DNA from: Ricinus communis
Taxonomy: Eukaryota > Streptophyta > Magnoliopsida > Malpighiales > Euphorbiaceae
Length of the DNA stretch: 64,000 nucleotides
Direction: 5' to 3'
Assembly (NCBI RefSeq): GCF_019578655.1
Contig: NC_063264.1
Span: forward strand, 19,208,429-19,272,428
This document shows, piece after piece, positions 11,380 to 21,017 of this stretch. The position numbers were made by a program, and so were the translations under genes. The notes under the pieces were generated by a model, which worked only from the letters and a program-made list of their open reading frames with translations, ran no database searches and was not told where the DNA came from. How positions within the stretch are numbered: the first letter of the stretch is position 1; the number at the start of each line of letters is the position of its first letter.

Positions 11380-13112
11380 GAAATATTGCTTGATGATCCT
11401 TTGCAGGTAGCTCTGCAAGGACAGGAGGAGGAGCTGTCCAACGAACAAGTGTTGGAGCAGCTCGCTAGTTTGTTGGCTACTGAGCCTAACTGTTCTACTG
11501 ATCCTTTTCTTTCTCTTGACAGGTCAGAAGTGCAGAAAGTGAAGTCTTCTTTCGAGGACCCCCCCAGCCTTAGAATTGAAGGAGCTACCTAAGCACTTAA
11601 GCTATGGATTCTTGGATGAGGAAGAAAAGTTGGAGGTGATTATTACAGCAGATTTGACACCTGAGGAGCAAGCAAAAACTCTAGATGCACTCAAGAGGTA
11701 TAAGAAGGCCTTTGCCTACAAGATTGCTGATTTTCCTGGGATCAACCCTAGTCTCTGTTCTCACAAGATTCTTATAGAGGATAGCCATAGAGTAGTAGTT
11801 CAGCCACAGAGGCGGCTTAACCCGAACATGAGAGAAGTAGTAAAAAAGGAGGTAATTAAGCTCCTTGAAGTAGGATTGATTTATCCTATTTCTGACAGTT
11901 CTTGTGTGAGCCCTGTGCAGGTTGTACCGAAGAAAGGAGGCATCACAGTAATTCACAATGAGCAGGATGAGCTGATACCTACACGGATGGTTATGGGATT
12001 CCGAGTTTGCATCAATTATAAGAGGCTTAATGATGTAACTCAGAAGGATCACTTCCCTCTTCCTTTCATTGATCAGATGTTAGAAACATTGGCAGGACAT
12101 ATGTTTTACTGTTTCCTTGATGTTTTTCAGGATATTTTCAGATCCCAATTACACCTGAAGACTAAGAGAAGACAACTTTCACCTGCCCCTACGGGATATT
12201 TGCTTATAGACGGATGCCTTTTGGTTTATGCAATGCGCCAGCTACTTTTCAGTGGTGTATGATGGCCATTTTTGATAATATGATTAAGGAGTCGATGGAG
12301 GTATTTATGGATGACTTTTCTGTTTTTGGTAATTCATTTTCTCACTGTTTGGCAAATCTAGAACGCATGTTAGCTAGGTGCATTGAGGCTAACTTTGTGC
12401 TAAATTAGGAAAAGTGTCATTTTATGGTGAGAGAGGGAATTGGTTTAGGGCATCAGATTTCACATGGAGGGATGAAATTCGATACAGCTAAAATAGAAAC
12501 AATATCTAAGCGACCACCCCCCAGTTCTGTTAGGGCTGTTAGGAGTTCTTTAGGCCATGTTGAGTTCTACAGAAGATTTATTAGAAATTTCTCTGAAATT
12601 GCTAGGCCTCTTACTCAATTACTAGTTAAGGATGCACCTTTCATTTTTTGTGATGCGTGTTTGTCTTCTTTTGAGTTATTAAAGAAACTTTTGACCACAG
12701 CTCCTATCATGGCTTCGCCTGATTGGGGGCTGCCCTTTGAACTATTGTGCGATGCTAATGATTATGCAGTTGGAGCTGTACTTGGACAGAGGTTTGATAA
12801 AAAGTTCCAACCCATTTACTATGCTAGCAAGACTTTAACAAGAGCCTAGGAACATTACACTACTACAGAAAAGGAGTTGTTGGCTGTTGTTCATGCCTTC
12901 GACAAATTCAGATCATACCTCGTCTTATCAAAGACGTCTTTACTGACCATTCAGCTTTGAGGTATTTGTTTAATAAGCATGATGCTAAGCCCAGATTGAT
13001 CAGATGGATTTTATTGTTGTAGGAGTTCGACATCGAGATTAGAGACAAGAAGGGCGCAAAAAATTTGGCAGCGGATCACCTATCCAGACTAGAGAATCCG
13101 AGCTTGGAAGCA
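11380..13112 (+). pseudogene. E1 reverse transcriptase and RNase H
   Basis: A linker (11386-11592) ends in a frameshift at a C run near 11560. RT then starts with 'HKILIEDSHRVVVQPQRRLNPNM' at about 11761 and 'YPISDSSCVSPVQVVPKKGG' at about 11881. Frameshifts between 12120 and 12215 scramble the palm core. The catalytic FMDD is intact at 12304-12315. Stops are at 12406 (TGG position), 12847 and 13020 (CAG positions). RNase H begins at about 12720 with 'ELLCDANDYAVGAVLGQ' and ends near 13110. It synthesises cDNA in functional relatives. The frame then continues past solo LTR S2 at 14543. Confidence 0.85.
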
Positions 13113-14537
13113 TGATGTGTGTTACTTGTGTTAGCTACAATCTAAGGCAGTGTACCTATCGATGCAGTTTAGCACTAATGGCGAGTATCAAGGTCGTATT
13201 CCTCGGGAAAGTGAAAGTCTAGAGTTACTCCTTTGTTCTTTGTTATATTAACCTAAAATGAATGAATGAATAATTTCTAAACTAACTAATAGCTACAAGC
13301 TAAGTTCTAAGGGAGATGCAGGAGTAATTGATAAATAAAATAACCAAGATAGGAAAGCAAACCCAAAGAGAACCTAAACTAGTTGGCAATCAAACAAAAG
13401 ATAAAGGATTGGTGAGTCTAATTATGCTACCCGTGGATGAATTCTTAACCGAATTCCTAAACCTAATAACCTAAAGTTGGATTCTCTTCCTAACGATTGA
13501 TTCTTAAATTAGCATTAAGCTTTAATCCGCCTCTATTAAGCTTTGTTAATTCTTAATCCGGCTAGTTAATTATCCTTATCTCTAAGCGATTATTAACCAG
13601 TTCTTGCTATTCAAAATTCCAATTGCCAAATGGACTTCTCAATCACACAAAGCAATCTAAACACACAATTCACAACGTCTCATGAATGATGTATTATCTT
13701 ATTAATACTGAAAGCAAGAAGAATACAAAACTAACCTAAACAATCCAACAATATAATACTAAGCCAACATAGTAAAGAAATCCCAATAGATTTAATCAAT
13801 CTAGCTAAACATATTCATTATCAAAACCCACAAGAATTAAATTACAACAATGAGTAAAGGTAGAGAAAACTCGATTACACCCTTGGATGAGAGTAAACAA
13901 CCCCAATTCCTCTTGCTCGAATTGAATCGATTCTTGTTCCTCTTGCTCGATTTGAAAACCAATCAACCAGCCTCGCCCAATCTTCAATCTTTGAAGGGAA
14001 TCCGATTGAAACCTTGATCCAAGTCTCCTTTTCCCTTGGTTTCAGCTCAGAAAACCCTTAGAGAGAGAAATATTAGGGTTTGGGACGTTCTCCCCCGCTC
14101 TTCTCTTTTCCTTCCTCTCTTCGTTCTTTTAATTAATTCCCCCTGTCGTCGCCAACATGGCCGTGTTCCTAGCCGTGTTGGGGACATAGTTTGGTGTTCC
14201 TAGCCGTGTTACTCTCTGTGGTCGTGCTCCCTAAGAACTACTTTTTCTTTGATATTGATGCACCCAACACGACCGTGTTAGTGCCCGTGTTGGGAACACG
14301 GACAGTGTTGAAACCAACACGGCCATGTTCAGCTTCCTTATGCTCGTACTTAGCTTGTTTTGGCAGCTTCGGCGTCCAATTATGCTCCAATTCTTTCCTG
14401 TATCATCCTTTGACTTCTTTTGGACCTAATGCACATAAATAGACGCATAGGGTGAGTGTTGGGACCAATTCACATCCAAATGTCCATAAAATCAATCTTA
14501 AAAATCCTATTTAGATGTGTGTATTTTACACACATCA
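13113..14537 (-). mobile_element. S2: solo LTR, minus orientation, E3-related
   Basis: This 1425-bp LTR is flanked by AAGCA at 13108-13112 and 14538-14542. Its ends, TGATGTGTGT and ACACACATCA, are perfect 10-bp inverted repeats. The plus-strand left 950 bp closely match E3 LTR sequence (30318 onward). The other end (about 14080-14537, the U3 side) does not match E3. The E1 reading frame is continuous if S2 and one TSD are removed. Confidence 0.9.
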
Positions 14538-14542
14538 AAGCA

Positions 14543-15502
14543 CTTGATGAGAGCACGATAGATGATCGATTTTCAGAGGAGCACTTGTATTCATTGAAGG
14601 TATATTCTGATTCTCCTTGGTTTTCTGATTATGCTAACTACCTTATGGCTAGGATCTTACCAAAAGGTATGACTTATCAGCAAAAGAAGAAATTGTTTGC
14701 TGATTTGAAATACTACATTTGGGAAGATCCCTTCCTATATCGAGTGTATGCAGACCAGGTCATCCGCCGATGTGTTTATGGCGAAGAGAGTCTCCAAATT
14801 TTGAGGCACTACCATGAAGGACCCGCAGGAGGCCATCAAGCAACGAACCATACTGCTAGGAAGGTGTTGGATGCAGGCTTTTATTGGCCAACTATCTTCT
14901 AGGATGCTAGAACATTTGTTCAGGTTTGCGATGCTTGTTAGCGCACAAGTAATATCTCTGCATGTGATGAAATGCCCCAAACTAGTATGCAGACAGTTGA
15001 GATATTCGATGTTTGGGGTATTGACTTCATGGGACCTTTCCCTTCTTCAAATGGTAATACGTATATTCTCGTGGTTGTTGAGTATTTCTCCAAATGGCTT
15101 GAGGCATAGGCCTTACCTATTGACGATGCTAGAGTTGTTTGCAGGTTCCCTAAAAGGTTATTTACTAAGTTACACCTAGAATGCTAATTAGTGACAGGGG
15201 AACACATTTCTACAACACTCAATTGGAGAAGGCACTCAGGCGCTATGGTGTAACGCATCGGTTCTCTACTCCCTATCACCTACAGACCAGTGGGCAAGTT
15301 GAGGTTACTAATAGGGGTTTCAAACGCATCTTAGAGAGAACTGTGGGTGTAAGTCGAAAGGATTGGGCTTCGAAACTGGATAATGCATTATGGGCATTTA
15401 GAACTGCATATAGGACCTCCATAGGTTTTACGCCCTATAGGCTGGTATATGGGAAGTCTTGTCATTTACCTGTCGAATTAGAACATAGGGCTCTTTGGGC
15501 TC
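14543..15502 (+). pseudogene. E1 integrase, N-terminal and catalytic domains
   Basis: An N-terminal zinc-binding region of the HHCC type includes 'HYHEGPAGGH' (about 14806) and C-x2-C ('VCDAC', about 14926). The catalytic triad is visible: D in '[10 protein letters not shown]' (about 15020), D in 'LISDRGTHF' (about 15184) and E in '[10 protein letters not shown]' (about 15293), with D,D35E-like spacing. TAG stops occur at 14900 and 14939, and a frameshift lies at about 15160-15180. The domain is cut at 15502 by S3 and resumes at 16971. Integrase inserts the cDNA in functional elements. Confidence 0.85.
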
Positions 15503-16965
15503 TGATGTGCATAGTTTTACATATTTGCTTGCATATTATTGCATATGTTCTTAGCAATTATTGTGCTTTTATTCCCAGATCACCTGTGTTTTGTCTTCTT
15601 TTGCATTTCAGGAGCATTTATAGGACCGTCATCGGTGTTTAAGCAATTATAGATCAATACGTGCGGAAACGGACGAGAATTCATCAAGATCGGACAAGAG
15701 CCCACGTTGCACACATTGAGCACGACCTGAGTCAAGGCCGTGCTGACCATCACGGCCTAAACTCTAGCTGTGACCAACCATCGAAACTTGGTCTTCAAAA
15801 CAATGGTTTGAGCACGGTTTCCGTAGCCACACGGCCTCCAGAACGGCCCGTGGTGGCTAGCACGGGGGGTAACACGACCGTGGTGAAACCCTAATTAGTG
15901 AGATCCAGTTTTTGACGGACTCGATTCCCACAAGACGGCCTTGACCACGGCTGTGCTGAATTAAATATATAAGGAAAAAAGAGAAAAAAGAAGGAGGAGG
16001 AGTGACATAGAGCCCTGGTGGCTGGTTCAGTTTCTACACAGTATTGAGTGCGAGAGAGAGTTGTAGGGAGGTTCCGAGTGCAAAACAGTAGTGGAGCAAC
16101 TCAAGAAGCAATTTGGGAGATTAATCAAAGTGTAGATCCAGATTTGGAGCTGTTCATCCAATTCGAGAGAAAAGGGTGTACATGTTTTATTTTCATTATT
16201 TTTTCATTGTAATTGATTTCCTAGATTGTTTTAAACATGAACATGTTTAGCTAGACTGATTAAATCCATTGGGATTTCTTTACTATGTTGGCTTAGTATT
16301 ATATTGTTGGATTGTTTGAGTTGGTTTTGTATTCTTCTTTCTTTCAGTATTAATAAGATAGCATTATTCATGAGATGTTGTGAATTGTGGTGTTTAGATT
16401 GCTTTATGTGATTGAGAAGTCCATTTGGCAATTGGAATTTTGAATAGCAAGAACTGGTTAATAATCACTTAGAGATAAGGATAATTAACTAGCCGGATTA
16501 AGAATTAACAAAGCTTAATAGAGGCGGATTAAAGCTTAATGCTAATTTAAGAATCAATCGTTAGGAAGAGATTCCAACTTTAGGTTATTAGGTTAGGAAT
16601 TCGATTATCGAGAGAGAGAAACCGAATTCAGTTAAGAATTCATCCACGGGTAGCATAATTGGATTCATCAATCCTTTATCTTTTATTTGATTACCAACTA
16701 GTTTAGGTTCCCTTTGGGTTTGCCTTCTTGTCTTAGTTTTTTCATTTATTCATTCATTCCTGCATCTCCCTTAGAACTTAGCTTGTAGCTATTAGTTAGT
16801 TTAGAAATTATTCATCATTCATCTTAGGTTAATATAACAAAGAACAAAGAAGTAACTCTGGGCTTTCACTTTCCCGAGGAATACGACCTTGATACTCGCC
16901 ATTAGTGCTAGACTGCATCGATAGGTACACTGCCTTAGATTGTAGCTAACACATTTAGCCTATCA
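15503..16965 (+). mobile_element. S3: solo LTR, plus orientation, E3-related
   Basis: The 1463-bp insertion starts TGATGTGC and ends CCTATCA. Its flanks are GGCTC (15498-15502) and GGCCC (16966-16970), a 5-bp duplication with one mismatch. It matches the E3 LTR in sense orientation, including ATATATAAGG at about 15965 after the CACGG module. Removing S3 restores the integrase frame. Confidence 0.88.
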
Positions 16966-16970
16966 GGCCC

Positions 16971-17365
16971 TTAAGACTTGCAATTTTGATGTTGATTCTG
17001 CAGGTAAGGAAAGACAGTGGCAACTGAGTGAATTGGATGAATGGCGTCAACAGGCGTATAAAAACTCCTCAATTTACAAGGCTAAGACAAAGAAGTGGCA
17101 TGATCAGAGGCTCAAAGATCCCAAGGAGTTTCAGAGTAGAGATAGAGTATTGCAATATAACTCACGTCTTCGGTTGTTTCCAGGGAAGCTCAAGAGTCGA
17201 TGGTCGGGGCCATTTGTGGTTAAGGAAGTTTTTGCATATGGCGCAATCAAGCTTCATCATCCCGAGAAGGGTGATTTCAAGGTCAATGGACATAGGCTCA
17301 AGGTGTATCACGGAAACTCATTGGAGATTGAGCAGCAGGTTAACATGATTCTGTACCTGCAATGA
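16971..17365 (+). pseudogene. E1 integrase C-terminal domain
   Basis: The open frame at 17033-17365 contains 'YKAKTKKWHDQRLKDPKEF', then 'VLQYNSRLRLFPGKLKSRWSG' and 'GAIKLHHPEKGDFKVNGHRL'. This is the SH3-like C-terminal part of Ty3/gypsy integrase. E2 has the same order at 28101-28440. It stops at TGA 17363-17365, which probably is the natural end of pol. No chromodomain is visible. Confidence 0.8.
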
Positions 17366-18085
17366 TGATCCATATCCAGTACAGCTAAATGACTCAAGAA
17401 CCAAAAAGAAGCGCCCTTGGGAGGCATTCCCATTTTAGTTTTATATTTTTCAGTTTACTTTTATGTTATCAATCATTTGCATGCTTGATGATCTTTAGAA
17501 CACTTACTTTATATATTAAACGCAATTGTATGAACTTAGGGTTTGAGTAATTTAATTCGGACTTTTGGTAATTGGTGAAGAGGGACTTCCCCGTTTGATT
17601 TATTTACTTGATTTACAGCCTAAATGTGTGCGTATATTTGTTAAAGGCGACTCGAGATGGCGAAGGAAAGCCCGGACTTCACCTGTCCACCACCGTTTCC
17701 GTGGGCATCACGGTCAGACCTGTTCAGCCGTCTTGATCGACGTACGAGTCATGCCCATGATGAAAATGCACATATAGAATTTGGGAAAACGGCCATCCAC
17801 CACGGCTTCCGAGGCCACCATAGGCTGCCTCACCAGCCGTCTTTGGTCCTGCACCCTGCGTCCCTGACAGTGATGAGATGCACGTAAAGCACAAGGTAAA
17901 TTCAACCGTCCACCACGACTTCTGAAGGCACCACAGGCAGCAACACTAGGGCGTGTTGACCAGCACGGCCATGCCCTCACCCGTGACAGATGGGAACCAG
18001 AATGAGGCTTTAGGGTTCAGCACGGGCCGAGTCCTGGCCGTGCTGACCAGCATGGCCTTACCCTCGCCCGTGCTGACCCCGTGAC
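17366..18085 (+). other. E1 pol-ORF3 spacer with post-pol box and LTR-like GC module
   Basis: The box GCGCCCTTGGGAGGCATTCC at 17411-17430 also follows pol in E2 (28481-28500) and gag in E3 (33621-33642, minus). From about 17650 to 18080 the base composition shifts to GC-rich repeats of CACGGCC and GGCCGTGCTGACCAGC like those in the LTRs. ORF-like stretches here (17565-17980) are by-products of that GC bias and match no family I know. Confidence 0.7.
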
Positions 18086-18093
18086 TATAAAAG
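18040..18093 (+). promoter_or_regulatory. Possible internal promoter for ORF3 (LTR-like TATA module)
   Basis: A run of 'GGCCGTGCTGACC' units ends in TATAAAAG at 18086-18093. The LTRs of E1, E4, S1 and S3 have the same arrangement: a CACGGC/GTGCTGA module, then a TATA element about 10-25 bp later. This one sits inside the element, just upstream of ORF3. Promoter function is inferred from layout only. Confidence 0.5.
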
Positions 18094-18192
18094 CAGGCCT
18101 TTTCAAAATTTTCCTATCTTTTCCTCTCTAAGCTCCAAGGTGTTGTTTTCTTCCTAGTCTTTGATTTTTCTTACCTGTCACGGCAACTTCAA

Positions 18193-18509
18193 GTAAGTCT
18201 CTTTGCCTTTTGCTTTTATTTAATTAAAATTGATTTTTCTTTTACGCATTATTTTTTTTTTATTTAGGACATTTTGATATGTTTTGGTAGTTTGCTTTGT
18301 TACACTACTTAAATTTGACTTCGATTAGATTTAGTTAAAACTAATTGCTATGTTTATGTGAATTCGAATAATGAAATCATAAGTGTGGGGTTTGGCAGCA
18401 ACAAAGTTTATTTCTGGCATTTTATTATGAACAATTGTTAGCATAAATTTTCCTTATTTGGTGCGCGATAAAGTAGGCTGGAATGTAATAATGAATTAGT
18501 TTTTTGCAG
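18193..18509 (+). other. Candidate 317-bp intron in the ORF3 leader
   Basis: A GTAAGT donor lies at 18193-18198. A TTTTTTGCAG acceptor ends at 18509, preceded by T-rich sequence. The segment between is AT-rich (poly-T at 18252-18262), unlike the GC-rich stretch upstream. The ORF3 ATG candidate follows at 18651. Splicing to express the downstream ORF has been proposed for Athila-type elements. Here it rests on motifs alone. Confidence 0.45.
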
Positions 18510-18650
18510 GAGATTGAGGCTTTAGTCTTAGTGTTAAGTCTAAAGTTTTCTGTTAGTCGAATTATAGTCGTTATGTTGTTTAATTCTCGATATAATTTAT
18601 GTTAACTTGATTTCTTGTTCGAATATTAATGATTCATTGCATTAGGCAAT

Positions 18651-19967
18651 ATGAGAGACCGCGATCAATCATGTTGAAAGCAACCGCAATGCGCCACTAC
18701 CAGCAAGCGCCCGCATGGTGAAGGAACATCTTCCTCAACTTCACCTTTATCAGCACCAACAGCTCCACCGCAACAACAACTAGTCCGAGTACGAAGAGCA
18801 CCAGCTGCAAATCCACCCCCACCTGGTTGTCATCCCTTATGGACATTTCAGAATGCAGATAACGAGAGCCGCTTCCAAATAATGAGATGGAAGCAAGTGA
18901 TGGCTGGACGTTGCATCGACTTCGTATCCCTGGAAAGAGTGGGATTGGCTCAGGATGTGTGTGCCCTGTTTGAAACTCTGCCATACGGATGATTCTTCGA
19001 CATCATTGATCCAACCTACCGCGAGCTTACAATTGAATTCCTCAGCACCTTCTTTCTGCAGCAACAGATCATAAATTAGCATTAGCCTGATGCAGTTTAC
19101 TTCAGACTTCGGGGAAGGGAGTTCTCAATGTCATTTCCATAATTCGGCATGCATTTGGGATTATGGACTGAGCAGGAGACCTCAGGTGAGGAGTATCAAG
19201 GATGCATCTACGTCAACCCAATCTTGTACGAAACCATGTGGGATTCATTGGTACTCAGGTCGGAATCATACTACCCCACCAGGTCTAAGGCGTCTAGCCT
19301 TCCAGATCATTTCCGCTATCTCCATACTTTATTAGCTTACACGATTACAGGCAGGGGAGATAGTTTTGGAGCAGTAACACAAACCGATGTCTTCATCCTC
19401 TGGGCTATACAACATCGTAAGAAGCTTGACTTGGGATATCTGTTGGCTCGTCAAATCCATTCATTTATAGTAGACGCCTAGAAGAAGATGTACTGCTGTT
19501 TTGGCCCGTATGTTACTAGGTTAGCCAAGAGACTGGATGTATTATACAACTGTTTGTCAGAGCTTTCACAGATTGGTGATATGATACCACTAGGGATTAG
19601 ACAGATGATCAACATGCAGATGATCACGGCTACTCGACACCCACATGGCATAGAGTACAGGTTTGTCAACACAATAGTCAGGGAGGCTAGAGAGGGAGCA
19701 GTTAGAGGAGCCCAAGACCCGACGGCTGAGATTCTAGATGTTAGGATTCCTAACCCAGCCAGAGTGTTTATGCCTACATCTGGAGCCTCATCTTCTTATT
19801 CTGCAGGGACATCGAGTGCTTAGATTAATGCTTTAGCTGACCGACTAGATCGAGTCTACGATTTACAGCAGCAGCACTATACTAAGTTTGCGCAGCAGAG
19901 AAAGGAGTTTGGGCAGTTTCAAGAGGAGACTAGGGCACAGTTTCAGTGTTATGGAATAGCCTACGCA
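18651..19967 (+). pseudogene. E1 ORF3 (env-position ORF of Athila-type elements), 5' and middle part
   Basis: ATG at 18651 is followed by in-frame TGA at 18675, so the start is broken. Recognisable blocks are 'WTFQNADNESRFQIMRWKQVM' (about 18840), 'IIDPTYRELTIEFLSTFF' (about 19000), 'GMHLGLWTEQETSGEEYQGC' (about 19150) and 'DVFILWAIQHRKKLDLGYLLA' (about 19390). These resemble the plant-transposon ORF found after integrase in Athila elements. No membrane segment or signal peptide is evident, so an envelope role is not supported by sequence. A glutamine-rich coiled-coil-like tail begins at about 19830. It is cut at about 19967 by S4 and resumes at 20783. Confidence 0.7.
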
Positions 19968-20777
19968 CTAAAAGGATGACCATGACCAAGGAAGCAAGGA
20001 TAAAATTGAGGAGATTGTCAATCCAATTATTCTGCCTCAAGGACCTATAATAAGATCACAAGCCAAGAAGATTCAACAAGCATTAATTAGTCATCTACAA
20101 GATTTGGTGAATTTGGCTTGTAATGGGTTGCAAGGAATCCAAGGCTTGGAGACAAGATCAAATAAAGTTATTTACAACTTAATTCAAGTTCAACTTCAAA
20201 ATGGGCCTACTTAAAGTTTGTTTTTAGTTTTTAGCCTTCTTAATTGAGTGGAATTAAATGTTTGTATTTTTATCATAATGGGTTGTTTAAACATGTCAAT
20301 TTAGAAGTCCATTAGTTTTATTACTTTGATAATGGGCTATCCAAACTTGTTTATGTTAAAGCCCATAAGTTGAGTTTGTTTGTTTTAGGGTATGAGTTTT
20401 TTTAGGTCTTGTAAAGACTATATAAAGGCCAAGAATGAATTTCATTGGGGATTTTGATAAATTACAACCAAAGGGCTGTTTGCTTTTGTCTTTGTGTTCT
20501 TAAGTTGAATACATGCTAAAGGAACATTCAAGTAGGCTGATCACCTTCTTGTGGAGTGTTTCAAATCTGGAATTTAGAAAACAAGTTTTCTTTATTCTAG
20601 ATCTTTGATTATCTTTCTAAGCAATCTGAATTCTAGCCTTCTTAGGGGTTAAGATTGAATTGTTATTGGGGTTTTCAAGTTAATGTTGTGGGGGTCCATA
20701 ATAATCAAAGGGGTTCTCAAGCTTATTCTTGGAGGTTACATATCATTTAGGGTTTAAACGATATGCTCCAGTAGCTT
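19968..20777 (+). mobile_element. S4: inserted 3' end of another gypsy-type element, with intact short ORF
   Basis: This segment interrupts ORF3. TAGCCTACGCA (19957-19967) and TAGCTTATGCA (20772-20782) flank it, 9 of 11 matching, so the exact edges and TSD are uncertain. An 80-codon stop-free stretch (19975-20214) contains 'GPIIRSQAKKIQQALISHLQ'. That resembles the 'GPxTRSxAKK' tail seen at the C terminus of many plant gypsy polyproteins. A noncoding part with TATATAAAGG at about 20430 looks like an LTR promoter. Boundaries and family remain tentative. Confidence 0.5.
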
Positions 20778-20782
20778 ATGCA

Positions 20783-21017
20783 TGGTTTGGAGAGGTAGGC
20801 CACCCAGACAGACCTAATGGCGGAGCAGATTAAAAAGATGGCGGAGACCGGAGCACAGAATCAGCGGTTCATCAATGATATGGAGTTCGATCTAGCAGGA
20901 TGCTTCATGGACCTTGTGCCACCACTACGGCCCCCTCCTTCAGCGACTTCCCCTACTCCTCATCCTCCAGCCGATCCGGCCAGTGAGGATGCGCCTTTGA
21001 CAAACTACCAGCAGTGA
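20783..21017 (+). pseudogene. E1 ORF3 C-terminal remnant
   Basis: The open stretch 20817-21017 reads 'MAEQIKKMAETGAQNQRFIN', then a proline-rich end, and stops at TGA 21015-21017. An in-frame TAG lies just upstream at about 20797. The preceding glutamine-rich region and this charged/proline-rich tail fit the end of ORF3 once S4 is set aside. Confidence 0.5.

Noticed and set aside
17565..17980. Overlapping ORFs on both strands in the GC-rich spacer of E1
   Set aside because: They arise from the repeated CACGGCC words that also occur in the LTRs. The frames are not conserved between copies.
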